The translations under genes and the position numbers were made by a program. The notes below the pieces were generated by a model. It saw only the letters and a list, made by a program, of their open reading frames with translations, was not told the origin of the DNA and did no database searches. 64,000 nucleotides of DNA from Hepsetus odoe (Eukaryota > Chordata > Actinopteri > Characiformes > Hepsetidae), in the NCBI GenBank assembly GCA_017165825.1, contig CM029383.1:12097712-12161711 (forward strand), written 5' to 3'. Every line of letters starts with the position of its first letter. Position 1 is the stretch's first letter. This document shows positions 45,701 through 50,280 of the stretch, piece after piece.

Positions 45701-46036
45701 GATATTCTCAGCGATGATGACGAGTATTGTGAGTCTATCAAGGGCTCTTCAGCTGAGCCAAGCCTTGAAGAATCTTTCGAGGCCCTTATTGCAGAAGGTG
45801 AGGAGGAGGCAGGGGAAGAAGAGGAGGAGGGCAAAAAGGCAGAAGATGGGGGTCAGAATGGAGGCTCAGAGGACAAGCTTTCCCTCAAGCCGCCCGAAAA
45901 GTCCCACGGCCCGCTGAGGCTGACCCCACTGCGGAAACAGTGTGCTGTGGAGGGCACCGCCGCCGAGAGGGAAAGGGAGGTCATCTGGGTCCGCAGAGAC
46001 GATTTCAACAGTGGCTGCAACAGTGACATCTTCTGA
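207..46036 (+). CDS. tiam1: tiam1, Rac guanine nucleotide exchange factor (24 exons, 5' part missing)
   Basis: Spliced gene; exons are listed separately. TIAM1 loads GTP onto Rac1 at membranes and adhesion sites. Joining 24 exons with GT-AG introns gives an open frame of about 1328 residues with all phases compatible. Domain order, in window-protein residues: acidic/Ser-rich region with D-S-G-I-D-G and Q-G-I-Y-E-N-F (1-120), PHn (about 121-235), coiled coil and extension (about 245-350), basic S-K-R-K-S-R segment, Ras-binding domain (about 460-530), PDZ with Y-G-F-S carboxylate loop (about 540-625), Ser-rich linker, DH (about 745-960), PHc (about 965-1110), acidic tail. Several blocks (for example in the PHn and DH exons) look nearly identical to mammalian TIAM1 as I remember it. 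TIAM2 is the alternative, but residue-level agreement and the neighbouring grik1 favour TIAM1. The first 320 or so residues of the family are upstream of this window. Fish often keep two copies, so a or b cannot be assigned. Confidence 0.97.
901..1028 (+). repeat. SINE tail fragment (GACCTGTCC/GACTGACTGACT type)
   Basis: Carries GGCTGGCGACCTGTCC, GAGCTGGGATGGACTCCAGC and AGAAAATGACTGACTGACT, the tail shared with copies at 11399, 12489, 15126 and 57976. Confidence 0.75.
2561..2929 (+). repeat. tRNA-like SINE, second head type with GACCTGTCC-type tail
   Basis: The head GGTGGTGCAGTAGCAG ... CTCACAGCAAGAAGGTCC with GGGTTGATTCC (box B-like) is a common fish SINE start. The tail (CCTGTCCAGGGTGTTTCC ... 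AGGATAAGTGG, GTGAGTGAGTG) is homologous to the tail at 901. Confidence 0.75.
3539..3711 (+). CDS. tiam1: tiam1 exon 2: PHn core
   Basis: Acceptor AG 3537-3538, donor GTGAGT at 3712. Phase 1 in, phase 0 out. It encodes C-T-L-F-F-Y-E-T-D-G through G-D-A-F-L-F-Q, the central strands of the amino-terminal PH domain that binds phosphoinositides and helps place TIAM1 at the membrane. It is almost unchanged from mammals. Confidence 0.97.
3817..3930 (+). repeat. SINE head fragment
   Basis: GGGGCAGTGTTGGTCTAGTG start with a box A-like motif, and a body with GGCCAGGGGTTTGAG. It breaks off where a minus-strand SINE begins. Confidence 0.6.
3938..4101 (-). repeat. SINE with GACGCTCTTATCCAGAGCGACTT tail
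   Basis: ACATTT repeats, then the widespread fish tail (GCGGACGCTCTTATCCAGAG) and the reverse complement of a tRNA-like head ending near 4101. Confidence 0.75.
4975..5199 (+). CDS. tiam1: tiam1 exon 3: end of PHn and coiled coil
   Basis: Acceptor at 4973-4974, donor GTATGG at 5200, phase 0 on both sides, 75 codons. It contains E-L-E-N-W-I-T-A-I-H, the carboxy-terminal PH helix, then the coiled coil I-K-K-L-E-Q-K-I-D-M-D-E-K-M-K-K-M-G of the CC-Ex module, which together with PHn binds scaffolds such as JIP2, spinophilin and Par3 in mammals. Confidence 0.97.
5570..5809 (+). repeat. tRNA-derived SINE, full length, ACTTTCAC tail
   Basis: Box A-like TGGCCTACTGG, box B GGGTTCGAATCCC, body AGGTTGCCCTGAGGTACC, tail CAATGACAAGAATAGTCACTTTCAC-type. 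Confidence 0.85.
5846..5954 (+). repeat. SINE, internally deleted
   Basis: Head GGTGGCCTTGTGGTTAGG with GGGTTCAAGTCCC joins directly to the tail CACTTTCAC; the middle is missing. Confidence 0.7.
7497..7626 (+). repeat. SINE fragment (head and body)
   Basis: GGGCAGCGGTGATCTAGTGG start and CTTGAGCAAGATACTGTCCCC body; the tail is lost. Confidence 0.7.
8502..8687 (+). CDS. tiam1: tiam1 exon 4: CC-Ex extension
   Basis: Acceptor 8500-8501, donor GTACGA at 8688, phase 0, 62 codons. It encodes I-F-L-W-E-Q-N-L-E-Q-F to S-S-F-H-A-L and matches the extension helices of the PHn-CC-Ex fold. Confidence 0.97.
9319..9871 (-). mobile_element. Tc1-like DNA transposon, deletion derivative
   Basis: Terminal inverted repeats of about 63 bp: left arm 9321-9383 begins CAGTACTGTGCAAAG, and right arm 9806-9869 is its near-perfect reverse complement. 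TA follows the right end; TG (a mutated TA) precedes the left. On the minus strand 9458-9643 encodes the last 61 residues of a Tc1-family transposase, with W-N-N-L-P-A-E-F-L-Q-K-L, S-V-P-R-R and K-A-K-G-G-H-T-K-Y. The DNA-binding and most of the DDE regions are gone, so it is non-autonomous. Confidence 0.9.
10819..11120. mobile_element. possible Tc1-like terminal fragment
   Basis: TA followed by CAGTACTGTGCAAAATTTTAAG at 10819-10842, resembling the terminal repeat of the Tc1-like element 1.5 kb upstream. No matching right end was found, so the extent is a guess. Confidence 0.4.
11399..11643 (+). repeat. composite SINE: main head with GACCTGTCC tail
   Basis: Head GGCAGCGGTGGCCTAGTGG and body TACCCTTGAGCAAGGTGCTGTCC join to GCGATGGGCTGGTGACCTG and end in GACTGACTGACTGA. 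Confidence 0.85.
12080..12107 (+). repeat. (TG)n microsatellite near exon 5 acceptor
   Basis: About 14 TG units ending 20 bp upstream of the acceptor at 12126-12127. Confidence 0.95.
12128..12274 (+). CDS. tiam1: tiam1 exon 5: basic linker
   Basis: Acceptor 12126-12127, donor GTTTGT at 12275, phase 0, 49 codons. It starts V-A-A-R-M-E-S-G and carries R-S-S-S-K-R-K-S-R-F-S-S-L-W-G-L and P-S-I-N-Q, matching the linker before the Ras-binding domain. A (TG)n run ends about 20 bp before the acceptor. Confidence 0.96.
12275..13550 (+). other. tiam1 intron 5 of window
   Basis: A SINE tail (12489-12640), then unique AT-rich sequence ending in the duplicated acceptor. No other feature was seen. Confidence 0.8.
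12489..12640 (+). repeat. SINE body/tail fragment
   Basis: AAGGTGCTGTCCCTGTCGC body joined to GCGATGGGCTGGCGACCTG and a GACAAGCGGCC end; the head is missing. Confidence 0.8.
13551..13625 (+). CDS. tiam1: tiam1 exon 6: linker
   Basis: 25 codons in phase 0: V-F-V-D-G-E-E-P-V-K-K-S-L-E-R-M-F-E-D and a divergent end. Donor GTGAGG at 13626. The acceptor AG at 13549-13550 sits in an exact 10-bp tandem duplication. Only the first AG keeps the frame. Confidence 0.93.
13736..13957 (-). repeat. tRNA-derived SINE, full length, ACTTTCAC tail
   Basis: Minus-strand copy: AGTGAAAGTGACAGCA-like start of the reverse complement, GAAAGCGCCCGGGGAGCAGTG, ending CACCGCTGCCCC. Confidence 0.85.
15126..15380 (+). 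repeat. composite SINE: main head with GACCTGTCC tail
   Basis: Head GGCAGCGGTGGCCTAGTGG, body GGTTGCCCTGAGGTACTC, switch to GCGATGGGCTGGCGACC, end TGACTGACTGACTGA. The clearest composite copy. Confidence 0.88.
15641..15811 (+). CDS. tiam1: tiam1 exon 7: start of Ras-binding domain
   Basis: Acceptor 15639-15640 after a strong pyrimidine tract, donor GTAAAT at 15812, phase 0, 57 codons. The first 18 codons are not conserved. W-L-P-D-Y-L-T-P-S-W and then Q-P-V-L-A-I-I-Q-P-G-E-T-T correspond to the entry into the ubiquitin-like Ras-binding domain. Confidence 0.95.
15812..19773 (+). other. tiam1 intron 7 of window
   Basis: A short TGCA repeat (15823-15841), a diverged unclassified repeat near 16330-16560 and a 690-bp CT block (18375-19065). 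16565-18370 and 19070-19773 are unique with no gene seen. Confidence 0.75.
18375..19065. repeat. imperfect (CT)n array, about 690 bp
   Basis: Almost pure pyrimidine strand: CT runs broken by CCCT, TTGCT and CCACT variants that recur in a higher-order order. Long open frames here are artefacts of the repeat. Confidence 0.97.
19774..19878 (+). CDS. tiam1: tiam1 exon 8: Ras-binding domain
   Basis: Acceptor 19772-19773, donor GTGAGT at 19879, phase 0, 35 codons. It encodes Y-Y-L-R-L-K-F-L-I-D-N and Q-L-Y-V-P-N-P-E-E-E, the central strands of the domain that links activated Ras to Rac. Confidence 0.96.
20421..20466. repeat. (CT)n microsatellite
   Basis: About 23 CT units in tiam1 intron 8. The rest of that intron (19879-20848) has no other feature. 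Confidence 0.95.
20849..20930 (+). CDS. tiam1: tiam1 exon 9: end of Ras-binding domain, start of PDZ
   Basis: Acceptor 20847-20848, donor GTAGGT at 20931, phase 0 in and 1 out. It encodes L-Y-K-E-I-E-V-C-T-K and ends just before the PDZ carboxylate-binding loop. Confidence 0.95.
21011..21158. repeat. (TCTTC)n microsatellite filling tiam1 intron 9
   Basis: About 30 pentamer units with CTCCC variants in a 235-bp intron. They run up to 6 bp before the acceptor at 21164. Confidence 0.95.
21166..21252 (+). CDS. tiam1: tiam1 exon 10: PDZ domain, ligand-binding loop
   Basis: Acceptor 21164-21165, donor GTAAGG at 21253, phase 1 in and out. The G-F-S loop followed by V-A-V-V-D-E-D-G forms the groove that binds syndecan and Caspr-type carboxy termini in mammals. 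The 235-bp intron upstream is largely a TCTTC repeat. Confidence 0.95.
21253..24315 (+). other. tiam1 intron 10 of window
   Basis: A SINE at 23450-23687 (-). Unique, relatively GC-rich block 22440-22930 and a homeodomain-motif-rich block 23980-24110. The remainder is AT-rich without recognised features. Confidence 0.75.
23450..23687 (-). repeat. tRNA-derived SINE, ACTTTCAC tail
   Basis: Reverse complement of tail, body (AGTGCCCAGGGAGCAGCG) and head (TCATCACTGCCAC at the right end). Diverged. Confidence 0.8.
24316..24528 (+). CDS. tiam1: tiam1 exon 11: end of PDZ and linker
   Basis: Acceptor 24314-24315, donor GTACAG at 24529, phase 1 in and out. G-L-R-A-G-D-E-I-L-K-L-N is the classic PDZ turn. 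After the last PDZ strand (S-L-T-L-T-V-S-T) the residues are poorly conserved, as in this linker generally. Confidence 0.94.
24529..25521 (+). other. tiam1 intron 11 of window
   Basis: Unique AT-rich sequence, then a (CT)n run at 25445-25491 just before the exon 12 acceptor. Nothing else was seen. Confidence 0.8.
25445..25491. repeat. (CT)n microsatellite near exon 12 acceptor
   Basis: About 23 CT units ending 29 bp before the acceptor AG, so part of the pyrimidine tract. Confidence 0.95.
25522..25658 (+). CDS. tiam1: tiam1 exon 12: acidic linker
   Basis: Acceptor 25520-25521, donor GTGAGA at 25659, phase 1 in and 0 out. It is Glu/Asp/Ser-rich (E-D-I-L-D-E-A-S-G), like the mammalian linker between PDZ and DH. 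This is the last exon before the 12.8-kb intron. The frame and position fix it; sequence identity is low. Confidence 0.88.
26763..26962 (-). repeat. tRNA-derived SINE, ACTTTCAC tail
   Basis: AGTGAAAGTGACTAATCG start, CACCTAGGGAGCAGTGATGG body, ending CTAACCACTAGGCTAATG. Confidence 0.8.
28382..28444. repeat. (CTTT)n microsatellite
   Basis: About 15 CTTT units. Confidence 0.95.
29470..29556 (+). other. candidate cassette exon in tiam1 intron 12
   Basis: A 29-codon open stretch lies between TTACAG at 29464-29469 and the donor GTGAGG at 29557. It reads Q-L-L-L-A-C-D-Q-M-N ... L-R-L-G-R-K-E. Its length is a multiple of three and both neighbouring exons join in phase 0, so it could be included without breaking the frame. 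I do not recognise the peptide in TIAM1. It may instead be chance within an AT-rich, regulatory-looking block. Confidence 0.25.
30305..30425 (+). repeat. SINE of the GGTGGTCTAGTGG family, partial
   Basis: Body CACCACAACCATTGGGTTCC and AAGTTGCTCCAGGGGGACTT, followed directly by the (TG)n run instead of the usual tail. Confidence 0.7.
30427..30500. repeat. (TG)n microsatellite
   Basis: About 37 uninterrupted TG units at the end of a truncated SINE. Confidence 0.97.
31127..31148. repeat. (TG)n microsatellite
   Basis: Eleven TG units with further TG-rich sequence upstream (31095-31126). Confidence 0.9.
31308..31331 (+). other. weak candidate alternative start exon of tiam1
   Basis: An ATG in strong initiation context (ACC before, G after) opens eight codons (M-E-L-H-A-W-M-E) and runs into AG|GTATGG. 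The donor is phase 0 and would join the DH exon at 38438 in frame. The sequence is short enough for chance. Confidence 0.2.
32250..32892 (+). promoter_or_regulatory. putative internal tiam1 promoter and 5' UTR
   Basis: Sequence upstream of the alternative ATG is richer in GC than the surrounding intron, with CTG-type triplets at about 32290-32320 and GGGCGAGTG repeats at 32348-32368. A (CT)35-like GAGA tract (32457-32526) and a short GA tract (32640-32660) follow. Just before the ATG are several TGACC/GGTCA half-sites (32850-32892). No clear TATA box was seen. The start site is unknown. Confidence 0.35.
32457..32526. repeat. (CT)n microsatellite in putative internal promoter
   Basis: About 35 CT units, 370-435 bp before the alternative ATG at 32893. 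Confidence 0.95.
32893..32961 (+). CDS. tiam1: probable alternative first coding exon of a short tiam1 isoform
   Basis: ATG at 32893 (A at -3) opens 23 codons, starting M-P-L-V-G-K-N-R-S-S and ending I-Y-D-V-L-H-L, followed by donor GTGAGC at 32962. An in-frame TAA lies at 32878-32880, so the frame starts here. The donor phase is 0, exactly what the DH exon at 38438 needs, and the intron would be 5.5 kb. The product would have about 659 residues: a basic, Ser-rich amino terminus, then S-T-E-Q-V, DH, PHc and tail, without the PHn, Ras-binding and PDZ domains. A DH-PH short form is known for the paralogue TIAM2. The call rests on reading frame and splice logic, not on a recognised homologue. 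Confidence 0.6.
33811..33958 (+). repeat. SINE of the GGTGGTCTAGTGG family, internally deleted
   Basis: GGGTGGTGGTGGTCTC head joined to box B (GGTTCGAATTCC), body TTGCTCCAGGGGGACTG, tail GGATAAGAGCGTCTGCTAAA and AAATGTAAATG end. Confidence 0.8.
34304..34484 (+). repeat. SINE of the GGTGGTCTAGTGG family, full length
   Basis: Box A TGGTCTAGTGG, box B AGGTTTGAATCCC, CTGAGTTGCTCCAGGGGG body, GGATAAGAGCGTCTGCTAAA tail. Confidence 0.85.
35385..35555 (+). repeat. dispersed fish repeat, unclassified
   Basis: Contains GTCGACCAGAGGAGGATGG, TGAGTCTTGGTTCCTCC and TTCTTCCTCC ... AGGGAGTTTTGCC, a motif order I know from many fish genomes, ending with GCTTGAATTGATT. Limits approximate. Confidence 0.55.
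35978..36004. repeat. (TG)n microsatellite
   Basis: About 13 TG units. Confidence 0.93.
36719..36778. repeat. (TG)n microsatellite
   Basis: About 30 units with single TCTG and TTTG interruptions near the end. Confidence 0.95.
37356..37569 (-). repeat. SINE of the GGTGGTCTAGTGG family, full length
   Basis: ACATTT repeats, AGACGCTCTTATCCAGAGCG tail, AGTCCCCCTGGAGCAACTC body, CTACCACTAGACCACCGCC head on the minus strand. Confidence 0.88.
38438..38653 (+). CDS. tiam1: tiam1 exon 13: poly-Ser linker and start of DH
   Basis: Acceptor 38436-38437, donor GTAAGT at 38654, phase 0, 72 codons. S-T-E-Q-V-T-A-F-C-R-S-L-H is conserved. A run of 11 Ser codons (38504-38536) replaces the mammalian Ser/Pro stretch. 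L-R-K-V-I-S-E-L-V-D-T-E-R-T-Y-V is the first DH helix, whose glutamate contacts Rac switch I. Confidence 0.97.
38504..38536 (+). repeat. Ser codon run in tiam1 exon 13
   Basis: Eleven consecutive Ser codons using TCC, TCA, TCG and TCT, so mixed rather than a pure triplet repeat. Confidence 0.95.
38942..39010 (+). CDS. tiam1: tiam1 exon 14: DH domain
   Basis: Acceptor 38940-38941, donor GTGAGT at 39011, phase 0, 23 codons: D-L-N-C-L-I-E-R-Y-L-T-P-L-Q-K-E. This is the end of the conserved region 1 helix of the DH domain. Confidence 0.97.
39155..39280 (+). CDS. tiam1: tiam1 exon 15: DH domain
   Basis: Acceptor 39153-39154, donor GTATGA at 39281, phase 0, 42 codons: L-D-I-L-F-G-N-L-P-E-M-V-E-F-Q through V-D-Q-F-K. 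The intron before it is only 144 bp. Confidence 0.97.
39523..39710 (+). repeat. SINE of the GGTGGTCTAGTGG family, full length
   Basis: GGTGGTCTAGTGGTAGG box A, AGGTTCAAATCCTACG box B, GAGTTGCTCCAGGGGGAC body, GGATAAGAGTGTCTGCTAAA tail. Confidence 0.87.
40034..40251 (+). repeat. tRNA-derived SINE, full length, ACTTTCAC tail
   Basis: GCGGTGGCCTGGTGGTTAGG head, GGGTTTGAATCCC box B, CACAATGACAAATAGTCACT tail. The tail abuts that of the inverted copy at 40253. Confidence 0.85.
40253..40451 (-). repeat. tRNA-derived SINE, inverted partner
   Basis: Reverse complement of the same family: CACAGCACAGCACTCAGTG, GGGGGAGCAGTGCTGGGAAT, ending CCACTGCTGCCCC. Confidence 0.82.
40590..40698 (+). CDS. tiam1: tiam1 exon 16: DH domain
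   Basis: Acceptor 40588-40589, donor GTAAAG at 40699, phase 0 in and 1 out: K-V-L-F-S-L-G-G-S-F-L-Y-Y-A-D-R-F-K. It matches TIAM DH helices almost residue for residue. Confidence 0.97.
40699..41348 (+). other. tiam1 intron 16 of window
   Basis: 650 bp of AT-rich unique sequence; nothing recognised. Confidence 0.8.
41349..41528 (+). CDS. tiam1: tiam1 exon 17: DH catalytic helix
   Basis: Acceptor 41347-41348, donor GTAAGA at 41529, phase 1 in and out. It contains L-E-S-Y-L-I-K-P-I-Q-R-V-L-K-Y-P-L-L-L-R, the DH conserved region 3 that forms the Rac interface, then Y-C-L-T-D-P-D-S-E-E-H-Y. The catalytic residues look intact. Confidence 0.98.
41718..41813 (-). repeat. SINE fragment, ACTTTCAC family
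   Basis: CCTCTGCATTTCACCCATAC to GGTACCTTGCTCAAGGGTAC; head and outer tail missing. Confidence 0.75.
41969..42180 (-). repeat. tRNA-derived SINE, ACTTTCAC family
   Basis: Tail to head on the minus strand, with GCCCAGGGAGCAGTGACGG, GGAATCGAACCCACAATC and ACCACGAGGCCACTGCTG. A short internal deletion removes the CTTGCTCAAGG motif. Confidence 0.82.
42393..42511 (+). CDS. tiam1: tiam1 exon 18: last DH helix
   Basis: Acceptor 42391-42392, donor GTAAAC at 42512, phase 1 in and 0 out: V-A-I-K-A-M-N-K-V-A-S-H-I-N-E-M-Q-K and F-D-Q-L-I-S-E-Q. It carries the final DH helix that leads into PHc. Confidence 0.97.
42768..42876 (+). CDS. tiam1: tiam1 exon 19: start of PHc
   Basis: Acceptor 42766-42767, donor GTAAGC at 42877, phase 0 in and 1 out: V-A-D-L-S-M-G-D-L-L-L-H-A-T-V-A-W. 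It carries the first strands of the DH-associated PH domain. Confidence 0.96.
43365..43423 (+). CDS. tiam1: tiam1 exon 20: PHc
   Basis: Acceptor 43363-43364, donor GTGAGT at 43424, phase 1 in and 0 out: V-F-R-T-A-V-V-F-V-Y-K-D-C-S-K-Q-K-K-K-I. A 20-residue exon with the basic phosphoinositide-facing loop. Confidence 0.95.
43799..43895 (+). CDS. tiam1: tiam1 exon 21: PHc
   Basis: Acceptor 43797-43798, donor GTGAGT at 43896, phase 0 in and 1 out: G-T-S-H-R-A-S-V-S-D-E-R-D-P-F-R-F-R-H-M-I, close to the mammalian strand, where W-D-P-F-R-F-R-H-M-I is found. Confidence 0.95.
43896..44697 (+). other. tiam1 intron 21 of window
   Basis: About 800 bp of unique sequence; no repeat or gene recognised. 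The other short introns (42512-42767, 42877-43364, 43424-43798, 45090-45470) are equally plain. Confidence 0.75.
44698..44785 (+). CDS. tiam1: tiam1 exon 22: PHc
   Basis: Acceptor 44696-44697, donor GTGAGT at 44786, phase 1 in and 2 out: A-V-C-E-I-V-H-V-R-S-E-S-E-G-R-P-E-R and F-H-L-C-C. Confidence 0.96.
44917..45089 (+). CDS. tiam1: tiam1 exon 23: PHc helix and linker
   Basis: Acceptor 44915-44916, donor GTAGAA at 45090, phase 2 in and 1 out. S-P-E-S-K-K-D-F-L-K-T-V-H-S-V-L is the PH carboxy-terminal helix. Q-Q-Y-I-P-F-G-G-K-R-L and L-K-G-A-R-P follow, as in mammals. Confidence 0.96.
45471..46036 (+). CDS. tiam1: tiam1 exon 24: acidic carboxy-terminal tail and stop
   Basis: Acceptor 45469-45470, phase 1 in, TGA at 46034-46036; 188 residues plus stop. 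It contains R-N-R-F-T-I-D-T-D, D-R-W-V-E-A-Q-F-D-L-Q-Q-Y and K-E-T-D-I-L-S-D-D-D-E-Y-C-E-S, all conserved. A fish-specific E/G-rich acidic run (about 45795-45865) follows, and a final E-V-I-W-V-R-R-D-D-F is shared with the mammalian end. Confidence 0.97.
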
Positions 46037-47663
46037 GCAGAAACGAGCAAGGCCGTGGGAAGACTTTGTTTATATAAGCTTGGGTGCCAGACATAGGAGC
46101 CAGTTTTCTATCCACAGATTAAGCTTACTCTTGGATGGAATGTCAATGAAATCTCAGTCAACAGTGTAAATAAACGACAACTCGCTTCAGTCTTTGTCCC
46201 ATGAGCCCATAAGCTTTTGAGAACTTTGAAAAGACTAAATGCTCTCCTCAGACAATACTTTTATTCAGAGGTGCACAACTGAAATGGGCCAGGATGGGAA
46301 TCTAACTTTTTTTTAGCCACTGAATATCACGATTTTTGACTTTGAGAAACCAGCAAAGTGCACGAGCTGCATCCGAATGCCGTGTGTGCACATCCATGCA
46401 TGAATTAAGGCCCACCTTCCAGCCGGTTTTTCACATTCGCACATACATCTCACCTCCAACATGTGAATATCAGGTAAAGAGCAAATGCTATTAACTTTTT
46501 TTTGCCTGTAGCTTTAAAAAATAACTGGCAAATAAATCGGGACAAAAAGTTGCCGTTAGTGCACTCTTCTTCTAGACAATCCTGCAGGACAAAATCATTG
46601 TTAACTTATTAACCAGTAGGTGGAGCCTATTCCAATCCTTTCAAGCTGCTGAAAAATATCTCAAAGGACAGCAACCCATGCCTGTTTGACGTCCACCCTG
46701 GACTTTAGATGTTCACATTGACTCTACTGTACAATCATGTTGTCTGTGAAGCCTCCACAATCTGACATGGTGCACTGCGTACATCCATAACTTGTAGGCA
46801 GCTACGCTTCCTTTCATAGAACTTGTTTGTTGCTAAAACGACTATTTTTGCAAAAGAAAAAAAAAATCTATACTCAAGGGCTGTGTGTTCTGCTTTAATG
46901 TTCACCGTCCTGTGGCTAAAGACTGGCTGAAATCAATGCAAGCCTTATCTTGCCCACTGGCGAAGACGACTTCGTCCAGAGCACAAAAGCATCACTTACG
47001 TGTCTCATTTCTTAGAAAGTGTCTGTTTACTATTCAGCATGTCCCAAAATCACCTTTCCCCCTTATTTTTCTTCTGTTCCTCTTTGGCTTTACTGTTTTT
47101 TCGGTAGTACAGTTTTACCCAGCCCTTATCACTGAAGGGATGTTTTGAGTTATTTTTATTGATCCTGCTGTACTTGAATTTCATGTCAAGGTTGTTTCGA
47201 GACAGTGTAACACCCTGACCTTTCAGCCCTGTACACTGCAATAATGTGAGTACTTTACTGTATGGAGGTACACATCTCATCACAGTCCCCCATTTTTTTT
47301 GGTGTACTACTGAATGAAATGATGCAACGTCATTACGGACACACTGTACGGTATGATATGACATCACCAATCAGTGCACAGTGATATTGTAAAGAACTGC
47401 ACTTAGCTGTTTATGAAGTGCCAGTTTAGTGTCCGTGAGACCAAGTCAATCACCAATATGTAAAAAAAAAAAAAAACATGTCTTTGATGAGATTGGACCT
47501 TTTATGACATTTTATACAACGGTTGTTTAGTTAATGGTGGAAAAAAACTAATTGCTGAAAGAAAAAGAAAGTATATTTTTACCAAGAACGTGGAGGAAAG
47601 CCCTCCGGTTGTGAAATGCAATCACTGTATCTGTAGTTATAAAACATTTTTGGCTTAGAGATG

Positions 47664-47696
<33 letters not shown>

Positions 47697-47810
47697 GAAG
47701 TGTAAAGATTCCTTACATTTTGCCCTTTGCATTTTTGAAAACTATGTATGTTCATAGGTTTGTTGACTATTGATGTTCTCCTAAAATAAATTTTCCTTAT
47801 TTATATTTGC
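46037..47810 (+). other. tiam1: tiam1 3' UTR
   Basis: About 1.8 kb without another gene. AATAAA occurs at 46169-46174, 46531-46536 and 47785-47790, so short and long 3' ends are possible. A 26-nt A run lies at 47671-47696. The last signal, followed by T-rich sequence, is taken as the main end. Confidence 0.7.
47785..47790 (+). terminator. likely distal poly(A) signal of tiam1
   Basis: Canonical AATAAA with T-rich sequence downstream. Cleavage is expected near 47805-47815. Confidence 0.6.
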
Positions 47811-48255
47811 AGTTTCATCTTTAAGTGAAATTTTATGTGAAACTATGGTGATTTCTAGTTGGCATAGATGTGCAGTGCAATAATTAAGAAGTTATTTTGC
47901 AGTGTTTGGTAAAATCTGCAAAGTAAAATATGGCATGAATCCAATCCAACCTAGCTTTACTTTTCTAACATTTAATCACAGCAGTGAAACCGGAGTTTTT
48001 TTTTTAACAAACTAAAATATTAGACTGAGCTGGGTACATTGAAAATTGGAGTAACCTTGAAAAGATGATAATAAAAGACAGGAGACTTGTGGCACTTTCT
48101 CTTATCCATGTGATTGTGAGATAACCAATGAAAGCTCCATTTTCTTGATGTTTGCAGATGTAAGCAGCTATTGTTTAAGCGTGATCAGCCAAGAGCTGAT
48201 CGCTTCGTCAACTTTATAGTCCAAAAATGTAATGTTGGTTTTAAAAAAACCAAGA

Positions 48256-48454
48256 GGTGCTGGTGGTCTAGTGGTAGGTTTCTCGACTACAGATCAAGAG
48301 GTCTCAGGTTGGAATCCCACCTCCAGTGTACTACCATAGTTCCTGTAGTTCCTGAGCAAGATCCTTAACCCCAAGTTGCTCCAGGGGGACCGTCCCTGTA
48401 GTTAAGAAATGTAAGTCACTCTGGATAAGAGTGTCAGCTAAATGCTGAAATGTA
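48256..48454 (+). repeat. SINE of the GGTGGTCTAGTGG family
   Basis: TGGTGGTCTAGTGGTAGG box A, AGGTTGGAATCCC box B, AAGTTGCTCCAGGGGGACC body, CTCTGGATAAGAGTGTCAGC tail. Confidence 0.85.
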
Positions 48455-49237
48455 AGAACTATAAAGCATCATGAATTGATGCTCATTAATTCTTTAGACA
48501 TAAATTAACTGACAAGAAATGAAATTTAGATTGCAATTCTTGAACATCAAAACACTGTTTCACTGAATGAAGAACAGATGTGGATGTGAAGCACTGATAT
48601 GGATATGCTATCTGGATAAAAGCTAAGTGAAACTGACAAAGCGAAAAGTGAGGAGAGCAATGAATATTTCTAAAAAAAGGGTGTTCTGCGTTTTTCTGGT
48701 GGGGATTAAAGGAGGGTTTGTAGTACCAGAATATGGTCAGAAGGGGCCAGTACAGTATTGCAAGTACCATTACAATTTTCTACTGGCCATGCAGCATACA
48801 GTTCACTTCTGCTAACTGAGCTTTCAGTTTACACCTTCCAGTTTCCCCTGACCACGATGAGTAAAAATAAAAAGTTGGATTCCTGTAGGCTGGTTTGCTT
48901 TTAGCCCATACAGCAGGTTCATGGCTGCTCAAGTGTCAGTCATTTTCTGTCCTGAAGGTTACTGTTTGCTTGCACCACCCCTATTTTCAGCTGTTAAGTG
49001 AGGTGAGAATCAAGGACAGGGAGACCTGGGCCACTAAAGATGACACTCCACCAAATGTTATGGTTATGATCCTACTAACTCTATTACAGCCTTGAGCAAA
49101 TCTGAGTGACCTGTCCATGTAATGTGTTAGCATGACACAACATATGATCTGTTTGAAAAGTGTGCTCCATTCATTTTGTGCTCGATGGGGTTATTTATTC
49201 AAAAAGAAATAAGCTATAAGTGTAACAATCCAGAATC

Positions 49238-49449
49238 GGGGCAGTGGTGGCCTAGTGTTTATGGACTATGCTCCAGAACTGGACGATCATGGGTTCAAAT
49301 CCCAGCTCAGTAGGTTGCCCCGAGGTACCATTGAGCAAGGTACCGTCCCCATCAATGCTCCCCGGGTGCTGAATTAAGCTGCTCCTTCCATAACGTGTGT
49401 GTACAGAGGCTGCATTTTGTTGTGTTTCACAATCATAGTCACTTTCACT
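49238..49449 (+). repeat. tRNA-derived SINE, full length, ACTTTCAC tail
   Basis: GGGGCAGTGGTGGCCTAGTG head, GGGTTCAAATCCC box B, TGCTCCCCGGGTGCTG body, ATAGTCACTTTCAC end. Confidence 0.86.
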
Positions 49450-50280
49450 TAAAATTACAGACAGCCAATCACATGCACAATTTCTCAGCTGCCCTCTGCC
49501 CCAGTCATCCTTAGTCAATTTCTACAACCTTTGGACATGTTACCTCAAGGCAGAGTGTAGTCCACCCAAAAATACCAAGTGCAGAGCTTTGAGAAATAAA
49601 AACTGCTTCATTGGGCTGCAGCACGATAGACCTATAAACTTTTTAATAAACTTACCTGGGAGCCCGGCCTTGTGCAGGATGACATTAACTGTGGAGTCTG
49701 TCCACCGGCAGCTGTTGTTTTTAGGTAAACTTCACACGTCAAAAGATGCCACAATCGTAGTAGGTGTCCTTCATTCTCAAAAGGCAGTTTTCCATCTCTG
49801 AACGGACTTTCTGAAACATAATACCCCTTGAACCTGTTCTGCCTCATAAATCCACTCAATGGAAAAACAACGGAGTAAACAGACACGCCCATTTTCCATT
49901 ACAAGCAGAATTTGTTGAGCAACAACAAATTGCTCAAATAGCAGAAAGTTACATTAGTAATCTTAGTGGTGCACACAGAGCCTTAAATGAACACCTTTTT
50001 GGATGAATTGCAGCACTGATTGCAAGCCAGGGCTTATCTAACACCAGCCTTTTTGACTGAATGGGCACAAATTTTCACAGACACAACCTAAAGTCATGTG
50101 AAAAGCCTTCTCAAGAAATTGGAGGTGATTACAGCCACAAAGAAAGGTGCACTTCATCTAATAATCATTACGTGGAATGTCCAGCAAGGTCATTTATGTG
50201 TAAAGGCGTCATTATTAGAATCAGAAGAAAAAAAAAATCATCCCAAGGGACACTACTTATGTGTCCACACACATATTTAA

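Noticed and set aside
47671..47696. Poly(A) run as the mark of a processed pseudogene insertion
   Set aside because: It sits inside the tiam1 3' UTR with no foreign gene upstream and no target duplication seen.
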